Source of the DNA: Gillisia sp. UBA3175
Lineage (GTDB): Bacteria; Bacteroidota; Bacteroidia; Flavobacteriales; Flavobacteriaceae
Length of the DNA stretch: 31,424 bases
Assembly (NCBI GenBank): GCA_002364325.1
Contig: DEXV01000003.1
Span: 1,200,174-1,231,597 of the forward strand
Reading direction: 5' to 3'
Positions 24,246 through 31,424 of the stretch are shown piece by piece. Made by a program: the position numbers and the translations under genes. How positions within the stretch are numbered: position 1 is the stretch's first letter; each line of letters begins with the position of its first letter. Under the pieces are notes generated by a model that saw only the letters and a program-made list of their open reading frames with translations, was not told the origin of the DNA and ran no database searches.

Positions 24246-24914
24246 ATGATCTATATTCTGCCGCTTTTATCGGTTCTAGTTGGGTATTTTATTGCCTTAT
24301 TCCTAAAGCCGAACTCCTCTTTAAGCTTTAAGCTACTTCTATCTTTTAGTGGTGCCTACTTACTTTCGGTAACGGTATTTGAACTGCTTCCAGAGGTTTA
24401 TGAGTCTGGAAGTTCCAAGATAGGGATCTTTATAATGATTGGATTATTATTACAGATCATGTTGGAATTTCTATCTAAGGGAGCCGAACATGGGCATATA
24501 CACCATAATGAAAATACGAGTAATTTCCCCGCTCTTCTGCTTATAAGTTTAGTGATACACTCGTTCTTAGAAGGTTTTCCTTTAAGTTCTACAGAACATT
24601 TATTGTATGGGGTAGTGATCCATAAAATACCCGTTGCGGCAATTTTATCCGCTTTCTTACTGCATTCTCAAATAAGCAAAGCTAAAGTGTTCTTTTTCCT
24701 ATCCTTATTTGCCATCATGACACCTTTAGGCACCTGGTTCGCAAGTAATTTTGAAATTCTTAAAGATTATAACAATTATATTAATGCAGTGGTTATTGGG
24801 ATATTTTTGCACGTTTCCACCACTATTTTATTTGAGGCTTCGAAAAATCATACTTTTAACGCCTCTAAACTCTTGGTGATAATTGCAGGAATTCTATTAG
24901 CTTATTTTCTCTAA
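24246..24914 (+). CDS. ZIP family divalent metal transporter
   Basis: 222 residues, six or more hydrophobic helices, short for the family. The metal-site motifs are present: HSFLEGFP in one helix (H105, E109) and HKIPVA in the next (H126, K127, P129), matching the HxxxEG and HKxPxx signatures of ZIP transporters. A His-rich loop HGHIHH (82-87) lies before them, as expected for zinc sensing or delivery. GAYLLSVTVFELLPE (36-50) is the other conserved membrane block, with E46 and E50. Likely imports zinc or iron(II) across the inner membrane; the metal cannot be fixed. It starts a rightward series with DUF4268 2 bp downstream. Confidence 0.92.
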   Translation: MIYILPLLSVLVGYFIALFLKPNSSLSFKLLLSFSGAYLLSVTVFELLPEVYESGSSKIGIFIMIGLLLQIMLEFLSKGAEHGHIHHNENTSNFPALLLISLVIHSFLEGFPLSSTEHLLYGVVIHKIPVAAILSAFLLHSQISKAKVFFFLSLFAIMTPLGTWFASNFEILKDYNNYINAVVIGIFLHVSTTILFEASKNHTFNASKLLVIIAGILLAYFL

Positions 24915-24916
24915 AT

Positions 24917-25345
24917 ATGTTCATTAAGGAAGAGTCTAAGAAGCTTAGAGAGGAATTTTGGACCAATTTTGGAAAAGGTTACCCTCGTAGATGGGTGTTA
25001 TACAATACTGGAATAAAGGAAGTCCAATTAAAATTCACTTTTAATACTGAATTTGCTCAGGTTTCCTTAGATGTTTTCAGTGCAGATGAAGTTATACAGG
25101 AATATTATTTTGAGAAGATCTATGGCTTAAAAAGCATCCTGAAAGATGAATATTTAAAGCAGATCCAAATAGATACCAACTACGTTCTTCCAGAAGGTAA
25201 AATGATCATTAGATTTTATGTGCAATTAAACTCCGTTAACATTCATAATAAAGACCATTGGCCGCAGGTTTTTGAGTTTTTAAATGAAAACATGATCTTA
25301 TTAGAATCATTTTTCTTGGAATATAAAGATTACATCGAAGCTTAA
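24917..25345 (+). CDS. DUF4268 domain protein
   Basis: 142 residues, soluble, no signal peptide. KLREEFWTNFGKGYPRRW near the start and the WPQVFEFLNENMILLESFF ending match DUF4268, here as a free-standing single domain. In other bacteria DUF4268 is also found at the C-terminus of larger proteins next to nuclease-like modules, but nothing here shows catalytic residues. It begins 2 bp after the ZIP gene, so it is translationally coupled with it. Whether it has any role in metal uptake is unknown. The dus gene follows after 53 bp with its own promoter-like box. Confidence 0.82.
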   Translation: MFIKEESKKLREEFWTNFGKGYPRRWVLYNTGIKEVQLKFTFNTEFAQVSLDVFSADEVIQEYYFEKIYGLKSILKDEYLKQIQIDTNYVLPEGKMIIRFYVQLNSVNIHNKDHWPQVFEFLNENMILLESFFLEYKDYIEA

Positions 25346-25373
25346 TTCTAAACTATAAGCCCACTTTTTAAAG

Positions 25374-25381
25374 TATCTTTG
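25374..25381 (+). promoter_or_regulatory. -7-like element for the dus gene
   Basis: TATCTTTG at 25374-25381 exactly fits TAnnTTTG, 17 bases before the ATG at 25399. There is no TTG at the usual distance upstream, so strength is uncertain. Confidence 0.4.
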
Positions 25382-25398
25382 CCGGCATTATTAAACCT

Positions 25399-26346
25399 AT
25401 GAGTTTTACCTTACTTTCATCTCCCTTACAAGGATTCACAGATTTCCGATTTCGGAATGCATTCCATCATTATTTTGGTGGAATAGACACCTTTTATGCG
25501 CCTTACATTCGGCTAGATGGGAAAATGGTGGTGAAGAATTCCTATCAGCGAGACCTTCTTCCAGAGCATAATGATACTCTAGAAGTGATTCCGCAGGTGA
25601 TCACCAACGATGCCGAAGAGTTTTTGTTTGTAGCTAAATATGTTCAAGAACTAGGATATAAAGAACTCAACTGGAATTTAGGTTGCCCTTATCCTATGGT
25701 CACCAAACGAGGAATGGGTTCTGGATTGATCTGTGATCCCGCTAAAATTGACAACATATTAGATCGGGCACATTCGGAGACCGATATTTTAGTGTCTATG
25801 AAAATGAGAATGGGATATGAAGATAGCAATGAGATCTTAGATGCGTTTCCTATTTTGGATAAATATCCGCTGAAGAATATTGCTATTCACGCGCGCATTG
25901 GGAAACAACTTTATAAAGGTGCGGTAGATCTTGATGCCTTTGAGAAATGTATTCCCGCCACCAAACATAAATTATACTATAACGGTGATATTACCAATGT
26001 TGAGGCGTTTAAAAACATGCAGCAGCGTTTTCCTAGCATCGATCATTTTATGATCGGGCGCGGACTTATTGCAGATCCTTTTTTGCCGAGTATGATCAAG
26101 AATGATACTACCGAATATCCAAAAGACCGTTGGAAGATCTTCAGTGAATTTCATGATACTATCTATGAGCAGTATGATGCTGCATTATCTGGGCCAACTC
26201 CTATCAAGATGAAAATGCAAGGTTTTTGGGCTTACTTTTCAGAAACGTTTAGCAATCCGCAGAAGACCTTCAAAAAAATAAAAAAAGCAAATAATCCAAA
26301 GGCCTACAAACAAGCTGTTTCAGAAATATTAAAAAGCGAACAATAA
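25399..26346 (+). CDS. tRNA-dihydrouridine synthase
   Basis: 315 residues. An FMN-dependent reductase that turns specific uridines in the tRNA D-loop into dihydrouridine. Signatures: the opening LLSSPLQGFTDFRFRN (with the PLxGxTD-type FMN loop), NWNLGCPYPMVTKRGMGSGL (91-110) with the catalytic Cys96, VSMKMRMGYED, IAIHARIGKQLYKG, LYYNGDI and FMIGRGLIADPFL at the phosphate-binding site. It resembles the DusB/DusC side of the family more than DusA. The U16/17/20 position cannot be told. It is followed 34 bp later by the radical SAM gene, likely sharing or neighbouring promoters. Confidence 0.94.
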   Translation: MSFTLLSSPLQGFTDFRFRNAFHHYFGGIDTFYAPYIRLDGKMVVKNSYQRDLLPEHNDTLEVIPQVITNDAEEFLFVAKYVQELGYKELNWNLGCPYPMVTKRGMGSGLICDPAKIDNILDRAHSETDILVSMKMRMGYEDSNEILDAFPILDKYPLKNIAIHARIGKQLYKGAVDLDAFEKCIPATKHKLYYNGDITNVEAFKNMQQRFPSIDHFMIGRGLIADPFLPSMIKNDTTEYPKDRWKIFSEFHDTIYEQYDAALSGPTPIKMKMQGFWAYFSETFSNPQKTFKKIKKANNPKAYKQAVSEILKSEQ

Positions 26347-26348
26347 GC

Positions 26349-26356
26349 TATCTTTG
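26349..26356 (+). promoter_or_regulatory. -7-like element for the radical SAM gene
   Basis: TATCTTTG at 26349-26356, exact TAnnTTTG, 3 bases after the dus stop and 24 bases before the TTG start at 26381. No good upstream TTG element. The same 8-mer precedes dus. Confidence 0.4.
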
Positions 26357-26380
26357 TAGGCATCTATTTAATATGCTATT

Positions 26381-28576
26381 TTGAAAGACCTTTTACTTCT
26401 TACTCCACCTTTTACCCAATTAAATACTCCATACCCCGCTACGGCATATCTTAAGGGGTTTCTGAACACCAAAAATGTTTCGGCCTATCAGATGGATCTT
26501 GGAATAGAAGTAATTCTAGAGCTTTTTTCTGAAGATACTTTTAGAGAATTATTTGAGATCGCTTTTTTAAATGATAGTATTCAATCTGAAAATTGTGAAC
26601 GGATCTATGCTTTAAAAGAAGCGTATTTACAACCTTTGAACGAAGTTGTTCGTTTTTTACAAGGCAAGAATAATACACTGGCCAGACAAATTTGCACCGA
26701 TGATTTTCTGCCTCGCGCTTCCAGATTCGATCAGCTAGACGATATGGATTGGGCTTTTGGATCTATGGGAATGCAAGATAAAGCGAAACATTTAGCCACC
26801 TTATACTTGGAAGATCTTTCAGATTTTATTGTGGAGTGCATCGATGATAATTTTGGATTTAGCAGGTATGCCGAACGCCTTGGGCAAAGTGCTAATTCCT
26901 TTGATGAACTTTACGAGGAACTACAAGAAGAAACCACTTTAATAGATCTTATTACGTTAGAGATCCTTAATGATCAGCTAAAAATTACACAGCCTAAATT
27001 AGTATGCATCTCTGTCCCTTTTCCTGGAAATCTATATAGCGCCTTTCGATGCGGACAATTTATAAAAGAGAATTATCCAAGTATCAAGATCGCGATGGGT
27101 GGCGGTTTTCCAAATACCGAATTACGATCTATTTCTGATACCAGAGTCTTTGAGTTTTTAGATTATATCACCTTAGACGATGGTGAATTACCAATTGAGC
27201 TATTATCTGAAGCTGTTTGTTCTAAAAACAATTCCGAAGCCCCCACTTTTAAAAGAACTTTTATTCTAGAAAATGGAAAAGTTGTTTATAAAAATGACAC
27301 TACTAGGGGAGATTATAAGCAGAGTGAATTAGGAACCCCAGATTATTCCGATCTTTTATTAGAAGATTATATCTCTGTAATTGAGATCGCCAACCCTATG
27401 CACAGTTTGTGGAGCGATGGGCGCTGGAATAAGCTTACCATGGCGCATGGTTGTTATTGGGGAAAATGTACTTTTTGCGATATCTCGTTGGATTATATTA
27501 AAATTTACGAACCCATTGCTGCCAAAATTTTGGTAGACAGAATGGAACAACTCATTGAGCAAACAGGGGAAAACGGATTTCACTTTGTAGATGAAGCTGC
27601 ACCACCTGCTTTAATGAAGGCTTTGGCTTTAGAAATTATAAAGCGAAAACTTATGGTAACTTGGTGGACCAATATTCGGTTTGAAAAGAATTTCACCAAA
27701 GAGCTTTGTTATTTATTTAAGGCTTCCGGTTGTATTGCTATTTCTGGTGGTTTGGAAGTAGCTTCAGACAGGTTACTAAAACTTATAGATAAAGGCGTTA
27801 CGGTAGAACAAGTTGCCCAGGTAACTCGAAATCTTACCGATGCTAACATTATGGTACATTCCTATTTAATGTATGGCTATCCAACACAAACGGTTCAAGA
27901 AACTGTAGACAGTTTGGAGATGGTGAGGCAGTTGTTTGAAATGGGAATTATTCAATCTGGCTTTTGGCATCAGTTCGCATTGACAGCACATAGTCCCGTA
28001 GGATTAAATCCTTCAGATTATGGGGTTACTCCTAATTATAAGAATATCACGTTTGCCAATAATGATGTCGATTTTACAGATAAAACTGGTATAGATCATT
28101 CAAAATTTAGCTACGGATTAAAGAAATCACTTTTCAATTTCATGCATGGGATTGGTTTTGAATTTTCGCTTCAGGAATGGTTCGATTTTAAAATTCCGAA
28201 GACACAGATCCAACCGAACTTTATAGAAAAATGTTTAGAAATAGCTCCAAATTTCAACGTGAAACCTTCAGCAAAAATACTTTGGTTGGGCGCAATGCCT
28301 TTAGTTACTGAGCAGGTGAAGACTAAGAGAGGAGTAACAAGGCATCAATTAGTATTTACTTTTCATAGCAATAGAGACAGCTTCAAAATTATTCTGGATA
28401 AAGAAGTTGGAGATTGGCTATTAAAAACATTGCCAACCTTGCAGCCGAATACCGAAAAACTTCCCTCCTTTTCGTCGCTTAAAACCGATTTTGAAATCGA
28501 GCTGGAAGATTTTGAACTATTCTGGTTCTCGAAATCTATGCAACTTTTAAAAGAGAATGGATTGCTTGTTTTATAA
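26381..28576 (+). CDS. B12-binding-type radical SAM protein
   Basis: 731 residues. The N-terminal ~330 residues form a B12-binding-like Rossmann domain with helical insertions; KDLLLLTPPFTQLNTPYPAT opens it and IKIAMGGGFPNTELR follows the central strand, but no DxHxxG cobalamin-ligand motif is visible. The radical SAM core has HGCYWGKCTFCDIS, with cysteines at 358, 363 and 366 (CX4CX2C rather than CX3CX2C). FHFVDEAAPPALM and ISGGLEVASDRLLKLIDKG follow, and the C-terminal ~180 residues are a family-specific extension. The start is TTG; no in-frame ATG fits the conserved N-terminus. The substrate is unknown; similar proteins are single-copy in Flavobacteriia, suggesting a core rather than RiPP role. 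Confidence 0.88.
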   Translation: MKDLLLLTPPFTQLNTPYPATAYLKGFLNTKNVSAYQMDLGIEVILELFSEDTFRELFEIAFLNDSIQSENCERIYALKEAYLQPLNEVVRFLQGKNNTLARQICTDDFLPRASRFDQLDDMDWAFGSMGMQDKAKHLATLYLEDLSDFIVECIDDNFGFSRYAERLGQSANSFDELYEELQEETTLIDLITLEILNDQLKITQPKLVCISVPFPGNLYSAFRCGQFIKENYPSIKIAMGGGFPNTELRSISDTRVFEFLDYITLDDGELPIELLSEAVCSKNNSEAPTFKRTFILENGKVVYKNDTTRGDYKQSELGTPDYSDLLLEDYISVIEIANPMHSLWSDGRWNKLTMAHGCYWGKCTFCDISLDYIKIYEPIAAKILVDRMEQLIEQTGENGFHFVDEAAPPALMKALALEIIKRKLMVTWWTNIRFEKNFTKELCYLFKASGCIAISGGLEVASDRLLKLIDKGVTVEQVAQVTRNLTDANIMVHSYLMYGYPTQTVQETVDSLEMVRQLFEMGIIQSGFWHQFALTAHSPVGLNPSDYGVTPNYKNITFANNDVDFTDKTGIDHSKFSYGLKKSLFNFMHGIGFEFSLQEWFDFKIPKTQIQPNFIEKCLEIAPNFNVKPSAKILWLGAMPLVTEQVKTKRGVTRHQLVFTFHSNRDSFKIILDKEVGDWLLKTLPTLQPNTEKLPSFSSLKTDFEIELEDFELFWFSKSMQLLKENGLLVL

Positions 28577-28757
28577 CAAGACATGTTCTTACTTTTAAAT
28601 GTTATTTAACCAAATCTCTTAATACAATATTTCCTAGAAATTTATTTTACCAAGAGACATGAATAAACATTAATGGATTTGTAATTTTATTACCTTTATT
28701 TATGAAAAGATTACAAAATAAACAAAGGTGTAATAAGGCATCGCTTATCTACAACAT

Positions 28758-29843
28758 ATGCTTATAACTTATTATATTTTATCGGGTTTACTTATCATGG
28801 CAAGTCTATTACCCCTCATAACCCATCAGCATTGGATGTTTCGGGTTTGGGAGTTCGGGAGGATACAATTATTGGTACTACAACTCATTACCCTAATTTT
28901 TGGTATTTTACTTATTGAAGAAAAAACTCCTATTTTCTGGGGTTCTGTGTTATTACACACCGGGCTTCTAATTAATCATGCGGTAATTTTAATTCCCTAC
29001 ACCACCATATACAAAAGGAAAGTTTCGGAAACTATTGCGAAACAAACTGAAACTATTTCTATTATCTCTGTGAATGTTTATCAATTTAATGAGCGTTATG
29101 AGGAATTAATAAAATTGGTGAAAGAAGTTAAGCCAGATATTTTACTTACCATGGAATCTAATCAGGCTTGGGATGATGCAATGATTGAGATTGAAGCTAA
29201 CTATCCAAACTTTAAAAAAGTGCCCTTAGAGAATACGTATGGAATTCATTTTTATACCAGATTAACTACAGAATCGATAAAAGTGAATTATTTTATTGCA
29301 GACGATCTGCCAAGCATAGAAGCTTCTTTACTAACCAAAAACAAGACTCCATTCACCTTTTTTGGAGTTCATCCTCCACCACCAAGCCCTACCGAAGAGG
29401 ATAATTCTAAAGAACGAGATGGGGAATTGCTTTCTATTGGTATGAGAGTTAAAGAAATTAAAGACCCCGTAATTGTAGTTGGCGACTTTAATAATGTGGC
29501 TTGGGCAAAATCTTCCATTCTATTTAGAAAAACTTCAGAATTAATAGATCCAAGGATTGGCCGAGGATTTGTATCTACTTTCCACGCCAACTATAGATTC
29601 CTGAGATTTCCTATTGATCTTTTTTTCCATTCCACAGATATTTTTATTGAAGATTTTAAGACTTTACGAAATATTGGAAGTGACCATCTACCGCTTTTCT
29701 GTAAATTTTTTATTAATCATAAGGAAGACATCCAGGAAGAGGATGTGGAAACTCTTGAAGAAGGAGAAGCAGAAGAGGTTGAAGAAATGATAGAAGATGG
29801 AATTGAAGAAGAAAGCGATCGACCTGAGGTAGCTGTAGAATAA
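28758..29843 (+). CDS. Membrane-anchored endonuclease/exonuclease/phosphatase-family protein
   Basis: 361 residues. Three N-terminal transmembrane helices (about 3-21, 36-53, 59-82) precede an EEP (DNase I-like) domain at about 98-318. Candidate active-site residues are N106 (ISVNVYQFN), E133 (LTMESNQ), H205 (FFGVHPPPPSP), D243 and N245 (VVGDFNN), and D309-H310 (GSDHLP). All core EEP positions therefore look intact. The last ~40 residues are a strongly acidic tail, about half Glu/Asp. The EEP domain probably faces the periplasm; substrate (nucleic acid, phospholipid headgroup or other phosphodiester) is unknown. The gene stands alone between the radical SAM gene and a 388-bp gap. Confidence 0.9.
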   Translation: MLITYYILSGLLIMASLLPLITHQHWMFRVWEFGRIQLLVLQLITLIFGILLIEEKTPIFWGSVLLHTGLLINHAVILIPYTTIYKRKVSETIAKQTETISIISVNVYQFNERYEELIKLVKEVKPDILLTMESNQAWDDAMIEIEANYPNFKKVPLENTYGIHFYTRLTTESIKVNYFIADDLPSIEASLLTKNKTPFTFFGVHPPPPSPTEEDNSKERDGELLSIGMRVKEIKDPVIVVGDFNNVAWAKSSILFRKTSELIDPRIGRGFVSTFHANYRFLRFPIDLFFHSTDIFIEDFKTLRNIGSDHLPLFCKFFINHKEDIQEEDVETLEEGEAEEVEEMIEDGIEEESDRPEVAVE

Positions 29844-30231
29844 AAATAACCGCCAACTACTCAAAATGAATTTAATTGCTAATAAAATATTTTATCAGGA
29901 CTACGTAAAGTAGCGGTATTCACTAAAGCCAAATAGTTGACCCACTAGATCCAAAAATTCAAGCATCAGTAGTTCATTATAGGTATTTGGAGTTAGTAAG
30001 ATCACCAAAGAATGCTTATTTATTTTGATCAAAAATAATTGCTGGTTTAAGTTTCAAATTAATAAGGCTTTATTTTTATCATTCAAAAGTTCTTCTAAAG
30101 TTCTATACCCCTTCAGTTAATTAAAAATGGAATGCTGGATTTATGAGTAAACCTAATCCTTAATTCATTAATTACTTTCATCATAAACCGCTTTGAATCA
30201 TTTATTTATAGTATTTTAACTGTATAAATCA
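29844..30231. other. 388-bp AT-rich gap upstream of the recombinase gene
   Basis: No credible ORF, tRNA or terminator is visible in this gap. It contains a perfect 14-bp palindrome, ATAAAATATTTTAT (29882-29895), extendable to 18 of 20 positions. Near the recombinase are TTTG at 30192-30195 and TATTTTAA at 30212-30219, spaced by 16 bases, a weak promoter candidate ending about 12 bases before the start codon. No copy of the GTTAGTGTGCAAT element found after the recombinase was seen here, so I cannot point to an attI-like site. Confidence 0.5.
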
Positions 30232-31377
30232 ATGACTATGGAGCAGGTTAGACTTTTCCCTTTTCAGCATAAAAATAACTTGCAAATGGGAATTGCATTT
30301 AAATACAATGAGGGCTTAAAAACGCATTTAAAAATGCTTCCAGAAATTACTTGGAGCAAGACCCATTCTTGCTTCTATGTTGCGTTAACCCAAGAGAGCA
30401 AAGCCAAAGTATATAGACATCTACAAAAGTTTGAATGTGAGATAGATTATTCTGCTTTAAAGCCCTATAGTTTAGCGCCGAGAGCCGAAAAGGATCTGAA
30501 TGAATTCACTTCCTATCTACAAGGGAAACGCTACAGTAAAAGTACCATTAGCACGTATAGTAGTTTTATCTTTAAACTTTTAAAATTTCAGAAAAAACCA
30601 ATTGCTGAATATACCAATCGGGATCTGGAACTTTTCATTGAAAAGGAAATTGCACAACAAGATTATTCTATAAGCACCCACCGGCAGTGTATAAGTGCGT
30701 TAAAACAGTTTGAAAAGCTGCACCAATTGGAGGGACTAGATGTGGATGCTATAGACCGGCCTAATAAAAGCAAATATTTGCCAACTGTACTTTCTAAAGA
30801 GGAAGTGATCGATATTTTTAGGGCCACAAGAAATTTGAAGCATCGCACCTTACTAATTCTAATTTATTCTTCCGGATTGCGAATTGGGGAAGCTTTAAGC
30901 CTAAAACTCCAGGATATTGATGTGGACAGGCGACAGATCTATATAAGAAATGGAAAAGGCAGGAAAGATAGACATGTTGTGATGGCCGAAGCTTTTATTC
31001 CCCTGTTATATAATTATCTAACCACCTATAAACCGGAGCAACTTTTTATTGAAGGTAAAGATGGAAATGAATACAGCGCTTCCTCTGTGCGAAGTGTTTT
31101 AAAATTTTCTTGTAGCAGAGCAAAGATTAAAAAGCATGTAACGCCGCATACCTTAAGACATTCTTTTGCCACCCATATGTTGGAGAATGGCATCGATCTG
31201 CGACATATTCAGGCCTTGCTGGGACATTCCAGACCAGAGACCACCATGATCTACACACATGTTACTCAACATGACCTAATGAAGATTAAGAGTCCGTTAG
31301 ATGTTACTTTGAAGCAACTTTCGGAAACCGATAAAAGTCCAGAAAACCTACGTTTATCCCGGAACATATTTGATTAA
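30232..31377 (+). CDS. Tyrosine recombinase, integron-integrase-like, with WSK-type N-terminal domain
   Basis: 381 residues (379 if translation starts at the second ATG, 30238). Three parts. Residues 1-80 form an unusual domain with FKYNEGLKTHLKMLPEITWS then CFYVAL, resembling the YNxxLIxxIKxLPGxxWSxxxxxW pattern of HARP-like DNA-binding modules. Residues 84-170 are a SAM-like core-binding domain. Residues 185-360 are the catalytic domain, with R217 (SSGLRIGEAL), K242 (GKGRKDR), H306 and R309 (TPHTLRHSFATH), H332 (LLGHS) and nucleophile Y341 (TTMIYTHV). After it comes KIKSPLD, matching the IYTHV...SPLD ending of IntI integrases. The ~20-residue insertion that defines true IntI, expected before HTLRH, is absent. 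A nested inverted repeat follows the stop. Probably mobilises cassettes or its own element. Confidence 0.93.
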   Translation: MTMEQVRLFPFQHKNNLQMGIAFKYNEGLKTHLKMLPEITWSKTHSCFYVALTQESKAKVYRHLQKFECEIDYSALKPYSLAPRAEKDLNEFTSYLQGKRYSKSTISTYSSFIFKLLKFQKKPIAEYTNRDLELFIEKEIAQQDYSISTHRQCISALKQFEKLHQLEGLDVDAIDRPNKSKYLPTVLSKEEVIDIFRATRNLKHRTLLILIYSSGLRIGEALSLKLQDIDVDRRQIYIRNGKGRKDRHVVMAEAFIPLLYNYLTTYKPEQLFIEGKDGNEYSASSVRSVLKFSCSRAKIKKHVTPHTLRHSFATHMLENGIDLRHIQALLGHSRPETTMIYTHVTQHDLMKIKSPLDVTLKQLSETDKSPENLRLSRNIFD

Positions 31378-31385
31378 AAGTGTAT

Positions 31386-31417
31386 ATTGCTTTTGATATA
31401 ACACGTTAGTGTGCAAT
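31386..31417. other. Putative recombination site (integron-like core) after the recombinase
   Basis: Only 8 bases after the recombinase stop. ACAC-GTTA-GTGT (31401-31412) is a 4-bp stem around a GTTA loop; it is nested inside ATTGC (31386-31390) and GCAAT (31413-31417), with ten extra bases TTTTGATATA only on the left side. TAAC-AC-GTTA (31399-31408) is an alternative inverted pair. An AAC/GTT core with an asymmetric bulge recalls folded attC sites, though GTTAGTG fits only five of the seven GTTRRRY positions. The window ends 7 bases later, so repetition cannot be tested. It could instead be a small terminator-like hairpin, but no U-tract follows. Confidence 0.45.
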
Positions 31418-31424
31418 TGGGCCG

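Noticed and set aside
28702..28767. A 21-codon ORF (MKRLQNKQRCNK...) overlapping the start of the EEP gene
   Set aside because: Very short, no ribosome binding site, no recognisable composition; could be a leader peptide but nothing supports it.
29990..30005. GTTAGTAAG upstream of the recombinase as a possible attI-like core
   Set aside because: Shares only GTTAGT with the site after the recombinase, with no flanking inverted repeat; expected by chance in AT-rich DNA.

Overview
The window is an AT-rich chromosomal segment from a member of the Bacteroidota, most likely the family Flavobacteriaceae. This rests on four things. A C-terminal type IX secretion (T9SS) sorting domain lies at the left edge. 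Several families are largely confined to this phylum (CCC-motif membrane protein, DUF6495, DUF6452, DUF6048, DUF4268). Promoter-like TAnnTTTG boxes stand in for TATAAT, and Shine-Dalgarno sequences are weak or absent. The genus cannot be fixed from sequence alone; a Gramella/Salegentibacter/Gillisia-like marine flavobacterium fits.

Layout, left to right. 1-2145: the 3' end of a large secreted T9SS cargo gene, then two small membrane proteins (DUF2752 and CCC-motif), ending at a bidirectional terminator shared with hisS. 2219-5507: hisS, a divergently transcribed MacB/FtsX-type ABC permease, and a DUF6495 gene that meets it stop to stop. 5651-6751: the rpsF-rpsR-rplI ribosomal operon with its own terminator, then a divergent LytTR response regulator. 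7697-13098: priA, and behind its own terminator a probable four-gene operon nadC-yihY-chalcone isomerase-like-DUF2147. 13140-17010: rlmH, rdgB, a DEAD-box helicase and a carboxypeptidase-regulatory-like surface protein. 17040-19653: a SRPBCC protein, a TrmH-like methyltransferase and ornithine aminotransferase on the minus strand. 19825-22431: rlmD with a DUF6452 lipoprotein and a DUF6048 outer-membrane-type protein. 22432-22925: a non-coding block of dispersed-type repeats including two tandem 140-bp units. 22926-28576: a THUMP methyltransferase facing a ZIP-DUF4268-dus-radical SAM series. 28758-31377: a membrane-anchored EEP phosphodiesterase-like protein, a 388-bp gap, and a tyrosine recombinase.

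Most of the segment is housekeeping. RNA modification and translation are strongly represented: hisS, three ribosomal proteins, rlmH, rlmD, trmH-like, THUMP methyltransferase, dus and DEAD-box helicase.

The accessory signal is at the right edge. The recombinase has an unusual N-terminal domain and an IntI-like C-terminal signature (IYTHV followed by SPLD). Its stop codon is followed directly by a short nested inverted repeat centred on GTTA. I read this as a possible first recombination site of an integron-like array continuing past the window. Only one site is visible, so the array itself is inference. No tRNA, rRNA, CRISPR array or insertion sequence was seen.
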